Of a stretch of 64,000 nt of DNA, positions 46,632 through 57,910 are shown piece by piece. Numbering within the stretch: position 1 is the stretch's first letter; each line of letters begins with the position of its first letter. The translations under genes and the position numbers were made by a program. Origin of the DNA: Agrobacterium leguminum. Lineage in GTDB: Bacteria; Pseudomonadota; Alphaproteobacteria; Rhizobiales; Rhizobiaceae. The DNA is taken from the NCBI RefSeq assembly GCF_015704895.1, contig NZ_JADQWB010000002.1:519578-583577 (forward strand). The letters are read 5' to 3'. Below the pieces are notes generated by a model that saw nothing but the letters and a program-made list of their open reading frames with translations, did not search any database and had not been told where the DNA came from.

Positions 46632-47636
46632 ATGACCCACAAGAAGAGACCGACAGTCTATATCACCCGCAAATTGCCTGACGTCGTCGAAACCAGAATG
46701 CGCGAACTCTTCGATGCCGAACTGAATATCGACGATACGCAGCGAAGCGAAGACGAGCTTGTGGCCGCCTTGCAGCGGGTCGACGTTCTGGTACCCACCG
46801 TCACCGACCGCATCACCGCCGCGATGATCGAGCAGGCCGGACCGCAGCTGAAGCTGATCGCGAGCTTTTCCAACGGTATCGACCATGTGGATGTGGATGC
46901 AGCCGCCCGAAAGGGCATTACCGTCACCAATACGCCCAACGTGCTGACCGAGGACACCGCTGACATTACGATGGCGCTGGCGCTTGCCGTGCCACGCCGC
47001 ATGATCGAAGGCACACGCGTGCTCGCCAATGGTGCGGACGAATGGCTCGGCTGGTCACCGACCTGGATGCTCGGGCGGCGCATTTCCGGCAAGCGCATCG
47101 GCATTGTCGGCATGGGTCGCATCGGAACGGCGGTGGCGCGACGCGCCAAGGCCTTCGGGCTTTCCATTCATTATCACAACCGCAAGCGCGTCAATCCGGC
47201 GACGGAAGCGGAGCTTGAGGCGACCTATTGGGACAGTCTCGACCAGATGCTGGCGCGGGTGGATATCGTCTCCGTCAATTGCCCCTCGACGCCCGCAACC
47301 TATCACCTGATCTCAGCCCGGCGGCTGGCGCTGATGCAGCCGACCAGTTACATCGTGAATACGGCGCGCGGCGATATCATCGATGAGGCGGCCATGATCC
47401 AGTGCCTGCGCGAAGGCAAGATCGCCGGCGCCGGTCTCGATGTCTATGAGAATGAGCCCGCGGTGAATCCCAAGCTCATCAAGCTCGCCAAGGAAGGCAA
47501 GGTCGTGCTGCTTCCGCATATGGGCTCTGCGACGATCGAAGGCCGTATCGAAATGGGCGACAAGGTCATCATCAATATCCGCACGCTGTTCGACGGCCAC
47601 CGTCCGCCGAACCGGGTGCTGCCGGGGCGGAACTGA
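46632..47636 (+). CDS. D-isomer-specific 2-hydroxyacid dehydrogenase (glyoxylate reductase-like)
   Basis: A 334-aa NAD(P)-dependent dehydrogenase that reduces 2-oxoacids such as glyoxylate or hydroxypyruvate. The Rossmann motif GIVGMGRIGTAVARRAKAFG (about 160-180) binds the cofactor. Catalytic residues are the Arg in NTARGDIIDEAA, the Glu of YENEPAVNP and the His of LPHMGSAT. The Arg-Lys (NRKRVN) after strand two suggests NADP use. Single gene, followed closely by an exported protein of unknown function. Confidence 0.9.
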   Translation: MTHKKRPTVYITRKLPDVVETRMRELFDAELNIDDTQRSEDELVAALQRVDVLVPTVTDRITAAMIEQAGPQLKLIASFSNGIDHVDVDAAARKGITVTNTPNVLTEDTADITMALALAVPRRMIEGTRVLANGADEWLGWSPTWMLGRRISGKRIGIVGMGRIGTAVARRAKAFGLSIHYHNRKRVNPATEAELEATYWDSLDQMLARVDIVSVNCPSTPATYHLISARRLALMQPTSYIVNTARGDIIDEAAMIQCLREGKIAGAGLDVYENEPAVNPKLIKLAKEGKVVLLPHMGSATIEGRIEMGDKVIINIRTLFDGHRPPNRVLPGRN

Positions 47637-47681
47637 GCCGGTTCGGGCCGCAATCTTTCGATCATGGGGAGGGAGAATTCA

Positions 47682-48371
47682 ATGGGTATCCGGGCGAAGT
47701 TCTTGGCGCTGATCTCCGTTCTGCTCATGCTGGTCGGCGGTCCGGCCTGGGCCGCTTCACCTTCCCCTGAAGAGACTGCGGAACTCTATTATCGCGCCTG
47801 GCTGAATTTTGATCGCGCCAGCATGTCCCGCCTGAACAGGGAATGGGGGGCTTCGGGTGGCGGCCCGCGCTACACCGATATGGAACTGGTTGTGGACCCG
47901 GTCGCGTGGCAGCGCAAGAACAGGGGTATGCATTCACCCAAGGGGACGACGAACGAACAATCGGAGCAGTTCGCAAGGCTCTGGGTGGCGAGTACAGAGC
48001 GGGCGCGTTGTAAGGCGGAACCTGCGCGTCTCGGTGCACAAACGCCCACGGGTGTTGTTGTGGCGCGAATCAAGATGAACTGCTCTCTGCCGGATGTCGC
48101 GCCAGCCTTCCAGCGGTTGAAGGCCAGCGCAAATGCGAACGAGACAGGCGATAGAACGCGCATGCCGTCCGTAAGGCTGATGAAGCAGATGGTGGAAGCG
48201 ACGAAGGCGGCTCCTCTCACCCACAAGGTCAGCACGGAAATCCAGCTCTTCAGCGGGCCTGACAAAGCTGTGTGGCGGGTCGGGTCGGCAGAAAACCAGC
48301 CGCAGACCGGCATTGACCGCGTCTCCTCCGTTTTTCTCTCCCAGATGGTGCAATCCGGCCTTTTGCAATAG
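47682..48371 (+). CDS. Exported protein of unknown function
   Basis: I do not recognise this 229-aa protein. It has a clear signal peptide (hydrophobic LALISVLLMLVGGPAWA, cleavage after AWA). The mature part begins with a helical segment resembling lumazine-binding or NTF2-like folds (ETAELYYRAWLNFDRASMSRLN), has two Cys residues near 110 and 135 that could form a disulfide, and ends in LSQMVQSGLLQ. I chose the ATG at 47682 after GGGAGGGAG; ATG 47664 is possible. It follows the dehydrogenase gene by about 45 bases. Confidence 0.75.
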   Translation: MGIRAKFLALISVLLMLVGGPAWAASPSPEETAELYYRAWLNFDRASMSRLNREWGASGGGPRYTDMELVVDPVAWQRKNRGMHSPKGTTNEQSEQFARLWVASTERARCKAEPARLGAQTPTGVVVARIKMNCSLPDVAPAFQRLKASANANETGDRTRMPSVRLMKQMVEATKAAPLTHKVSTEIQLFSGPDKAVWRVGSAENQPQTGIDRVSSVFLSQMVQSGLLQ

Positions 48372-48417
48372 GCTCTGCGATTGGCGAAGGACGCAGTGGG
48401 GTCGGCTGAAGGCAATT

Positions 48418-48891
48418 TTAACCGAGGAACTTGGTCATCTCGATTGAGGTCGTGCGATCGTAACCGGCATGGGCGTTTTCAGCGGTCTTGACGAAACCCC
48501 AGGCGGCGAATCTGGCGTGATTGGCGATGAGTTCGATGCGGGTTTCCAGCCGCAGCGCCGGCAGCGCCAGTTCGCGGGCCAGCGCTTCGGACTTCTGCAC
48601 AAGCATCCTGCCGATACCCTTTCCCTGTGCTTTCGGCGAAACGCATAACTTGCCTATATAAAGACAGGTCGGCTCCGGCCTGCAAAACAGGCAGCCCAGC
48701 AGTTCATCGTCGTTCAGTGCGACGAAAGCGATCTCCACCCTCGCCTTCTCGGCAAGATTTTCCAGCGTCAGGCGATGGGCCGACGACGGCGGGTCGATAA
48801 CGCCATCCATATAAGCAAAGGAGGACATGATGAGCGCCAGCAATTCCTGCCAGCGATCGAACTCCTCCCCGATCCTGACAATCTTCATCAT
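48418..48891 (-). CDS. GNAT family N-acetyltransferase
   Basis: A 157-aa GCN5-related acetyltransferase using acetyl-CoA. The CoA-binding motif A is seen as LCVSPKAQGKGIGRMLVQKSEA (Q/RxxGxG/A), with the following helix. The preceding strand has ELLGCLFCRPEPTCLYIGKL. The substrate is unknown. The start overlaps the stop of the MoeB-like gene by 4 bases (ATGA), so the two are probably translationally coupled. Confidence 0.88.
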   Translation of the reverse strand: MMKIVRIGEEFDRWQELLALIMSSFAYMDGVIDPPSSAHRLTLENLAEKARVEIAFVALNDDELLGCLFCRPEPTCLYIGKLCVSPKAQGKGIGRMLVQKSEALARELALPALRLETRIELIANHARFAAWGFVKTAENAHAGYDRTTSIEMTKFLG

Positions 48892-49655
48892 GGTTTTTTT
48901 CCCGCTGACCGCCGCTTGTAGCGCACGGTTTCGAAACGGGCCGAGAGGGCGTCATAGAGGAGCAGGCGGCCGATCAGCGGCTCGCCGGCACCGGTGATAA
49001 CCTTGATCGCCTCCATGGCCATAAGCGTGCCGATGACCCCGGTCAGCGCGCCGACAATGCCTGTTTCAGCGCAATTGGGAATGAGGCCCTGCGGCGGCGG
49101 TTCCGGAAACAGGTCACGATAGCCGGGCAACAGAGCGCCCTCGGCATTCGTCTCATAGGGTTTCAGCACCGTCACCGAACCATCAAAACGGCCGACAGCC
49201 CCCGTTACCAACGGTCTTTTCGCGGCCTCCGCCGCATCGGCGGCGGTATAACGCGTATCGAAATTGTCCGAGCCGTCGATCAGGAGATCGAAGGATGGCA
49301 GATGGTCATGCGCCCAGACCTGCGAAAAGCGCTCTTCATAAACAAGCGTGCGGACATGCGGATTGAGCCGGGCGATGGCCTTGCGCGCGCTCTCCGTCTT
49401 CAGCTCCCCGATCGTACCGGTATCGTGGATCACCTGTCGCTGCAGATTGGACAGGGAAACCACATCGTCATCGATCATGCCGAGCGTGCCGACACCGGCG
49501 GCTGCAAGATAATGCAGGACAGGAGCGCCGAGACCGCCGGCCCCGATGACCAGCACACGCGCCGCCTTCAGCCGCTGCTGACCCACGCCGCCGATTTCCG
49601 GCAACAGGATATGACGCTTGTAGCGTTCGATTTCTTCCGGGCTCAGCGGGTCCAT
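48888..49655 (-). CDS. MoeB/ThiF/HesA family adenylyltransferase lacking the zinc cysteines
   Basis: A 255-aa E1-like enzyme that adenylates the C-terminus of a sulfur-carrier protein (MoaD/ThiS type). The nucleotide site VIGAGGLGAPVLHYLAAAGVG and DDDVVSLSNLQRQ, and the DGSDNFDTRY region, are intact. The Cys in IPNCAETGIVG is retained. The two CxxC pairs that hold zinc in MoeB are absent: the first reads GYRDLF and the C-terminus has no Cys. The ATG at 49655 follows GGAGGG, better than ATG 49667. It sits between recF and the GNAT gene. Confidence 0.85.
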   Translation of the reverse strand: MDPLSPEEIERYKRHILLPEIGGVGQQRLKAARVLVIGAGGLGAPVLHYLAAAGVGTLGMIDDDVVSLSNLQRQVIHDTGTIGELKTESARKAIARLNPHVRTLVYEERFSQVWAHDHLPSFDLLIDGSDNFDTRYTAADAAEAAKRPLVTGAVGRFDGSVTVLKPYETNAEGALLPGYRDLFPEPPPQGLIPNCAETGIVGALTGVIGTLMAMEAIKVITGAGEPLIGRLLLYDALSARFETVRYKRRSAGKKP

Positions 49656-49677
49656 GTCGCCCTCCATGTCTTAGCCG

Positions 49678-50805
49678 TCATGCGGTGATGCTCCCGTGGG
49701 ATACATTGAAGAATTGCGCCCTGTCGCCAAGGGCGGAGAACATCGCCGTATCCGTTCCGGTCATAAAACTCTGGCCGCCAAGCGCATGAATGAGATCGAA
49801 CAGAGCCGCCCGCCTGCCCTCATCCAGATGGGCGGCAATCTCGTCCAGCAGCAGAACCGGCGCATGACCAGTCATATTGGCGGTCAGCTGCGCATGTGCA
49901 AGCACCAGCCCCACCAGCAGCGCCTTCTGTTCTCCGGTTGAGCAGCGCTCAGCCTCCATGTCCTTTTCCGCATGGCGCACGAAGAGATCGACGCGGTGCG
50001 GCCCATCCAGTGTGCGGCCGGCAGCGGCGTCACGATACCGGCCATCGCGCAACATAAGCCTGTATTCATCCTCCAGATCGACGGCGGGACGATTGAGCCC
50101 ATCGTCCATGAAACCGGAGAGAGAAAGCACCGCCGAGGGAAAAGCGGCATTGCCCGCCCGCCCCTCGATCAGGCTCTTCAAGAGGCCGAGCATTTCATAA
50201 CGCGCGACCGCCATGGAAATGCCGAGTTCGGCCATCTGCTTTTCGATGCCGTCCAGCCAGACCGGATCGAAGCGGCCTTCGGAAAGCAGCCGGTTGCGGC
50301 CACGCATGGCCTTTTCGAAATCGCTTGCCCGCCTTCCGTGAGCGGGATCGAGCGACAGCACCAGCCGGTCGAGGAAACGCCGGCGATCCGAGGACGAGCC
50401 GGTAAAGAGACCGTCCATAGCGGGCGTCAGCCACAATACCCGCAGATGGTCGGTCAATTCGTCGACGGATTTCACTGGCGTCCCGTTCAGTCTCAGGCGA
50501 CGCGACACCACCTCGCCATCCCCTTCAATTCCCGTACCGATAGCGACTTCGCCATCCATGCCCTCGACATCGGCGAAGATCGAAAAACCGGTGGCTTCGG
50601 CCCCTACCCGCGTCACATCAGACAGGGTGGCGCGGCGCAGGCCCCTTCCGGGTGAAAGAAAGGAGACGGCCTCCAGAAGATTGGTCTTGCCGGAACCGTT
50701 GTCGCCCGTCAGCACCACATGGCGGTCATCGAGCGTGAGCGCAGCTGCCGCATAATTGCGGAAGTCCGTGAGTTTCAGCCGTAAAAGCGACACCTTGTTC
50801 GTCAT
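49678..50805 (-). CDS. recF: DNA replication and repair protein RecF
   Basis: RecF (375 aa) is an SMC-like ATPase of the RecFOR gap-repair pathway. Walker A GDNGSGKTNLLEA is at about residue 36-48, the ABC signature region is CSTGEQKALLVGL, and Walker B is VLLLDEIAAHLDEGRR. It is not next to dnaA-dnaN here, as is normal in Rhizobiales. RecR is encoded about 21 kb away in the window. Confidence 0.96.
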   Translation of the reverse strand: MTNKVSLLRLKLTDFRNYAAAALTLDDRHVVLTGDNGSGKTNLLEAVSFLSPGRGLRRATLSDVTRVGAEATGFSIFADVEGMDGEVAIGTGIEGDGEVVSRRLRLNGTPVKSVDELTDHLRVLWLTPAMDGLFTGSSSDRRRFLDRLVLSLDPAHGRRASDFEKAMRGRNRLLSEGRFDPVWLDGIEKQMAELGISMAVARYEMLGLLKSLIEGRAGNAAFPSAVLSLSGFMDDGLNRPAVDLEDEYRLMLRDGRYRDAAAGRTLDGPHRVDLFVRHAEKDMEAERCSTGEQKALLVGLVLAHAQLTANMTGHAPVLLLDEIAAHLDEGRRAALFDLIHALGGQSFMTGTDTAMFSALGDRAQFFNVSHGSITA

Positions 50806-50958
50806 GTTTACGGCCTAAAACGAACATGGACGGATAGCAAGGTGGCGAACGTCCGTCCGCACCCGAAGACCGCCGCTACAGTGCAATTCATTCTCCAGTA
50901 GCAACTTTTTTAGTCGCCGGTTATTTATGAGCCGGTCCTCATCACCGGTAGCCCATTC

Positions 50959-52062
50959 ATGCGCCTGATCTTTTCTCTCTTTCTCACTCTCGGTCTTCTC
51001 TCCTCCTGCGCAGGCCGACCGGGAGCGGATGTGCTGGAGGCCATCAACACCAGGACCCACGGCACGAAAATCGTGACCGCCTTCGTGGCGAGCACGCGGG
51101 AGAAAAATACGGACGCGAAAAAGGGCTTCGGCACGGCGCGAGCAATGGAGCCAAACTACGCCAGTTTCGATATTTCCATTCCGCCCACCCATAAAAGCGG
51201 AAAAATCGAATGGGCCAGCGGCAAGCCCGACCCGAAAAAGGATTTCGTCGTCACTAGGGCCGATATGCTGACGAAGACGCGCTTTAATGCCGATCTCGGC
51301 GACGTAGCCCGCTCCGGCAAGCAGATCGCACTTTTTGTACACGGCTATAATTACAGCTATCAGGAAGCTCTGTTCCGCGCGGCGCAGATGGCGGCAGATG
51401 CCAATATGAACGGCGTGCCGCTGGTCTTTTCCTGGCCGTCGCAAGCCTCTGTCGCCGGCTATGTGGCCGACAAGGAGTCCGCGACTTTTTCACGCGATGC
51501 GCTCGCCGCAATGTTGATCGATCTCACCCGGCAGACCCCTAAGAAGAGCGTCGTCGTGTTCGGGCACAGCATGGGCGGCTGGCTGGTCATGGAGGCGCTG
51601 CGGCAATTGCGCTTCCAGGGCAGGAACGATGTCATCGCCAAGCTGCAGGTGGTGTTGGCTGCGCCCGATATCGATGCCGATGTCTTCCGCAAGCAGATCG
51701 AGGTTGTCGGCCGGCTCAGCCCGCCGCTCACCGTTCTCGTTTCCAAGGACGACCGCGCGCTCAAAGCCTCTTCCATCCTCGGTGCGGACGTTACCCGTAT
51801 TGGCGCGCTGGATGTCACCGATCGCCAAGTGCAGGAGGCCGCCCTCAAGGAGGGCGTGCAATTCGTCGACATCTCCAATCTGAAGGCGTCGGACCCGCTC
51901 AACCACGACCGCTATGCGGCGCTGGCCTCCATGGTGCCGCAACTTGAGGCAAGCAGGCGCGGGGGTGATATCAACAGCGCCGGAGCCTTTGTTTTCGATG
52001 CGATCGGCGCCACCGTCGCCAGCCCCTTCCGCCTTGCGAGCCAGGTGGTGAACCCGCAATAG
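50959..52062 (+). CDS. Alpha/beta hydrolase lipoprotein (DUF900)
   Basis: A 367-aa lipoprotein with a lipobox (LLSSC, Cys17) and an alpha/beta hydrolase domain of the DUF900 type. The oxyanion segment is LFVHGYNYSYQEAL, and the nucleophile elbow is VVFGHSMGGWLV (Ser about 213). An acidic residue in DIDADVF or SKDDRAL and the His in NHDRYAAL would complete the triad. The role is unknown, possibly an envelope esterase. Single gene, converging on nrdF. Confidence 0.85.
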   Translation: MRLIFSLFLTLGLLSSCAGRPGADVLEAINTRTHGTKIVTAFVASTREKNTDAKKGFGTARAMEPNYASFDISIPPTHKSGKIEWASGKPDPKKDFVVTRADMLTKTRFNADLGDVARSGKQIALFVHGYNYSYQEALFRAAQMAADANMNGVPLVFSWPSQASVAGYVADKESATFSRDALAAMLIDLTRQTPKKSVVVFGHSMGGWLVMEALRQLRFQGRNDVIAKLQVVLAAPDIDADVFRKQIEVVGRLSPPLTVLVSKDDRALKASSILGADVTRIGALDVTDRQVQEAALKEGVQFVDISNLKASDPLNHDRYAALASMVPQLEASRRGGDINSAGAFVFDAIGATVASPFRLASQVVNPQ

Positions 52063-52091
52063 TTTTTGCGGGTCCTGCCGACAAACCGGCT

Positions 52092-55245
<3,154 letters not shown>

Positions 55246-55256
55246 GGCGCTCGAGG

Positions 55257-55655
55257 TCAGCGTGTCCAAAATCGTTCCAATCCATGTTTGACGTTGGCGA
55301 CATCTTCCTCCGTGCCGAGAAGCTCGAAGCGATAGAGAAACGGCACCGCACATTTGCGCGAGACGATATCTCCGGCGGATGCGAAAGCTGCGCCAAAATT
55401 CGTGTTTCCCGCCGCGATGACGCCGCGAATGAGATTTCGGTTGGAGGGCTCGTTCAAAAACCGGATGACCGGTTTCGGCACGGCACCTTTGGTGCCGCCG
55501 CCCCCATAGGTGGGGGTGACCAGCACATAGGGCTCGGACACATGGGGAACGTCTTCCTCAACGCCGAGCGGCAGGCGAAACAGACGCCGTCCCAGTTTCA
55601 GAAGGAAACGATGGGTGTTTTCAGAGCGGCTGGAATAATAGACGATCAGGCCCAT
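55257..55655 (-). CDS. nrdI: Flavodoxin-like NrdI protein
   Basis: NrdI (132 aa) is a flavodoxin-like protein needed to build the manganese cofactor of NrdF. The FMN phosphate loop is [17 protein letters not shown], followed by the [13 protein letters not shown] and [13 protein letters not shown] loops. It lies between nrdH and nrdE in the usual class Ib order. Confidence 0.93.
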   Translation of the reverse strand: MGLIVYYSSRSENTHRFLLKLGRRLFRLPLGVEEDVPHVSEPYVLVTPTYGGGGTKGAVPKPVIRFLNEPSNRNLIRGVIAAGNTNFGAAFASAGDIVSRKCAVPFLYRFELLGTEEDVANVKHGLERFWTR

Positions 55656-55667
55656 CGCCCCGCCGCC

Positions 55668-55889
55668 TCAGCTGATCGAGCCGATCATATCCGGCCGGAA
55701 ACCCGCCCAATGACGTTCGCCGGCGACGACGACGGGCACCTGCATGTAACCGAGGCCACGCACATGATCGAGCGCATCCGCATCTTCGGAGATATCGATG
55801 ATCTCATAGGGGACACCGATGCGGTCGAGGGCGCGATAGGTTGCGGTGCACTGGACGCAGGCGGGCTTGCTGTAAACGGTGACGGTCAT
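55668..55889 (-). CDS. nrdH: Glutaredoxin-like NrdH redoxin
   Basis: NrdH (73 aa) is the electron donor of class Ib reductase. The redox motif CVQC is near residue 11-14, and the cis-proline strand VPVV and glycine segment follow; the C-terminus has the WAGFRPDM segment that specifies thioredoxin reductase. It starts the nrdHIEF operon, about 470 bases downstream of a promoter and a cobalamin riboswitch. Confidence 0.95.
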   Translation of the reverse strand: MTVTVYSKPACVQCTATYRALDRIGVPYEIIDISEDADALDHVRGLGYMQVPVVVAGERHWAGFRPDMIGSIS

Positions 55890-56099
55890 AATTTCCTCTC
55901 TCGAAGCCGGTTTCGGACACAGCTCAACATTGCCGATTGCAATCGCAATCGGGCGGCGGTGGTTCTGTCACTAGGGTGGGCGTGCGCGGCTTTTAGCCGC
56001 GTAAAATCACTCTCTACGCCGACGAGCGCAGCAACTCAAACAAATGCACTGGCATGACTTCACCCCGAAGCTTGTTCTGGAGGGGGCAGAAAAGGGCGC

Positions 56100-56116
56100 A
56101 CGCAAATCATTTGCGT
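56100..56116. promoter_or_regulatory. 17-bp perfect inverted repeat in the nrdH leader
   Basis: ACGCAAAT-C-ATTTGCGT lies between the riboswitch and nrdH. It could be part of the riboswitch expression platform or a protein site. Two more hairpins (55985-56001 and 55934-55951) lie closer to nrdH, the latter just upstream of the ribosome-binding site. Confidence 0.4.
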
Positions 56117-56149
56117 CATACACCTTCCTCCGGACACCCCGCCCGTGGA

Positions 56150-56350
56150 CGTTTGCGCTCAAGGCAGGTCTCCTGACTTGCGGGTCACAACATCTATTCC
56201 GGCCTTCCCGGAGCTTTCAGCCCCAGTGACCCAAATCGGAACGATGCTCACCGCTTACAGTTGCGGGGGCAGTTTCGGCCTTGCTCCGCCATATGGCGTT
56301 ACGCACCGAATTCCCGTCTTAGCTCCCGACCCTTGCGAATCGGAAGAACC
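56150..56350 (-). ncRNA. Cobalamin (B12) riboswitch upstream of nrdHIEF
   Basis: Read on the minus strand, the leader contains the cobalamin riboswitch core in order: GGGAATTCGGTG, then the B12-box region ACTGCCCCCGCAACTGTAAG, GGTGAGC, the GGGAAGGCCGG loop, and the closing AGTCAGGAGACCTGCC. All consensus blocks and their pairings are recognisable. It would repress the B12-independent class Ib reductase when cobalamin is plentiful and a B12-dependent class II enzyme can act. This fills most of the 612-base gap between frcK and nrdH. Confidence 0.93.
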
Positions 56351-56360
56351 TCGAACACCA

Positions 56361-56391
56361 CATATAGTATATGAGGAAATTTTCGCGTCAA
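56361..56391 (-). promoter_or_regulatory. Promoter of the nrdHIEF operon, with possible NrdR site
   Basis: Minus strand: TTGACG (56386-56391) is separated by 16 bases from TACTAT (56364-56369), a good housekeeping promoter. The -10 region lies inside a 13-bp palindrome CATATA-G-TATATG (56361-56373). That is AT-rich like an NrdR box, but I could not match the full consensus. The riboswitch starts just downstream. Confidence 0.65.
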
Positions 56392-56501
56392 TAAATAGAC
56401 ACACAAAAGCCCCACCCTGTGGATCAAAAAGATTCAACACATGGTCAACAAAGGCTTAACGGCACATGCGTGCCGCCGCTCAAACAGAGAAAAGCGTTAA
56501 T

Positions 56502-57131
56502 CTATTCCCAGATATCGACGTGAATATCCGCGGGACGAGCGTTTTCGATCACCCTTTTTCCGTTCGGAAGATCGTTTTCGAAAAGTTTGGCGTGGATCTG
56601 GGCCTCGTCGAGACCATAGCCCTGCCACCTCTTCCGCAGCCTCTCCTCAAGCACCGCGACGGACGGCCCTACAAAAATGGTGAGGTCGAAGCTTTTGGAA
56701 AGAGTTGTCCACGGCGCCTCGTCCAGCAGCAGATAATTGCCTTCAGCGAGGATAAAGCGTGTTTCCGGCGCAATCGTCCGGGCGGACGCTATGGCGATTT
56801 CACGGGAGCGGTCGAAAACCGGAACAAGCACCTCCTGCCCACCCTTGCGGACGGCGGAGACGATATCGAGGAAACCGCGCACGTCGAAAGTTTCCGGTGC
56901 GCCCTTTCGCGACAGCAGCCCCCGTTCTTCAAGGATGCCATTGTCCATATGGAAGCCATCCATGGGCAGGACGGCGGCCGTTTCGCCCCGTGCGAGCAAA
57001 GAATCGCAAAGGGCATCCGCCAGCGTGGATTTGCCGGCCCCAGGGGGACCGGCAATAGCGACGATAAAACGGGATTTACCTTCTGCCCGCCGAAGAACGT
57101 CTTCGGCGATCGTTTCAAGCTTCAGCGTCAT
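56502..57131 (-). CDS. frcK: FrcK, nucleoside/sugar kinase-like protein of the fructose operon
   Basis: A 209-aa P-loop kinase of the uridine kinase/phosphoribulokinase type. Walker A is AIAGPPGAGKSTLADAL (about 23-39), and the LPMDGFHMDN segment holds the catalytic Asp. In Sinorhizobium the frcBCAK operon ends with this gene, which is needed for fructose use although its substrate is unclear. The start at 57131 overlaps the frcA stop (ATGA). Confidence 0.88.
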   Translation of the reverse strand: MTLKLETIAEDVLRRAEGKSRFIVAIAGPPGAGKSTLADALCDSLLARGETAAVLPMDGFHMDNGILEERGLLSRKGAPETFDVRGFLDIVSAVRKGGQEVLVPVFDRSREIAIASARTIAPETRFILAEGNYLLLDEAPWTTLSKSFDLTIFVGPSVAVLEERLRKRWQGYGLDEAQIHAKLFENDLPNGKRVIENARPADIHVDIWE

Positions 57132-57910
57132 GCGGCAAGCGTTTCCTTCGGCGCTTCCTTGGCGCCGGTCATGAAGGCGACGGCGTCGGACATGGAGTAG
57201 TCCTTCGGATTGATGACGCACAGGCGCTTGCCGAGCCGGTGGATATGGATGCGATCCGCGACCTCGAACACATGCGGCATGTTGTGCGAGATGAGAACGA
57301 TCGGCAGGCCGCGCGAGCGCACGTCCAGAATAAGCTCCAGAACACGCCGGCTTTCCTTGACGCCAAGCGCCGCCGTCGGTTCGTCAAGAATGACGACCTT
57401 GGAGCCGAAGGCCGCTGCACGCGCCACCGCCACACCCTGACGCTGGCCGCCGGAGAGGGTTTCCACCGCCTGGTTGATGTTCTGGATCGTCATCAGGCCG
57501 AGTTCCGACAGTTTCTCCCGGGCAAATTTTTCCATGGCCGGGCGGTCCAGCGCGCGGAACAGGCTGCCCTGAATGCCGGGTTTGCGGATTTCCCTGCCGA
57601 GAAACATATTGTCGGCTATGGAAAGCGCCGGCGACAGCGCGAGGTTCTGATAGACCGTCTCGATGCCAGCCTTGCGCGCCTCTATCGGCGAGCGGAACTG
57701 CACGGGCTGGCCTTCCAGCTTGATCTCCCCTTCATCGGGTGTCACCGCACCGGAAATCGCCTTGATGAGAGAAGATTTGCCGGCGCCGTTATCGCCGATC
57801 ACCGCCAGGATTTCGCCCGGATAGAGATCGAAATCGGCATGGTCGAGGGCGGTCACACGACCGTAGCGCTTGACGAGATTGCGTGCTGTGAGAATGGGTT
57901 CTTTTGCCAT
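57128..57910 (-). CDS. frcA: Fructose ABC transporter ATP-binding protein FrcA
   Basis: A 260-aa ABC ATPase of the sugar (CUT2) type but with one nucleotide-binding domain. Walker A is GDNGAGKSSLIKA, the Q-loop is VYQNLALSPALSIA, the signature is LSGGQRQGVAVARA, and Walker B is VVILDEPTAAL. Most CUT2 ATPases are fused pairs; the single-domain form is what FrcA is known for. The start overlaps the frcC stop by a few bases (57910), so translation is coupled. Confidence 0.92.
   Translation of the reverse strand: MAKEPILTARNLVKRYGRVTALDHADFDLYPGEILAVIGDNGAGKSSLIKAISGAVTPDEGEIKLEGQPVQFRSPIEARKAGIETVYQNLALSPALSIADNMFLGREIRKPGIQGSLFRALDRPAMEKFAREKLSELGLMTIQNINQAVETLSGGQRQGVAVARAAAFGSKVVILDEPTAALGVKESRRVLELILDVRSRGLPIVLISHNMPHVFEVADRIHIHRLGKRLCVINPKDYSMSDAVAFMTGAKEAPKETLAA

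Noticed and set aside
50815..51444. A 209-codon minus-strand frame over the recF-hydrolase gap
   Set aside because: It is antisense to the start of a lipoprotein gene with a clear lipobox and hydrolase motifs; the translation is not protein-like.
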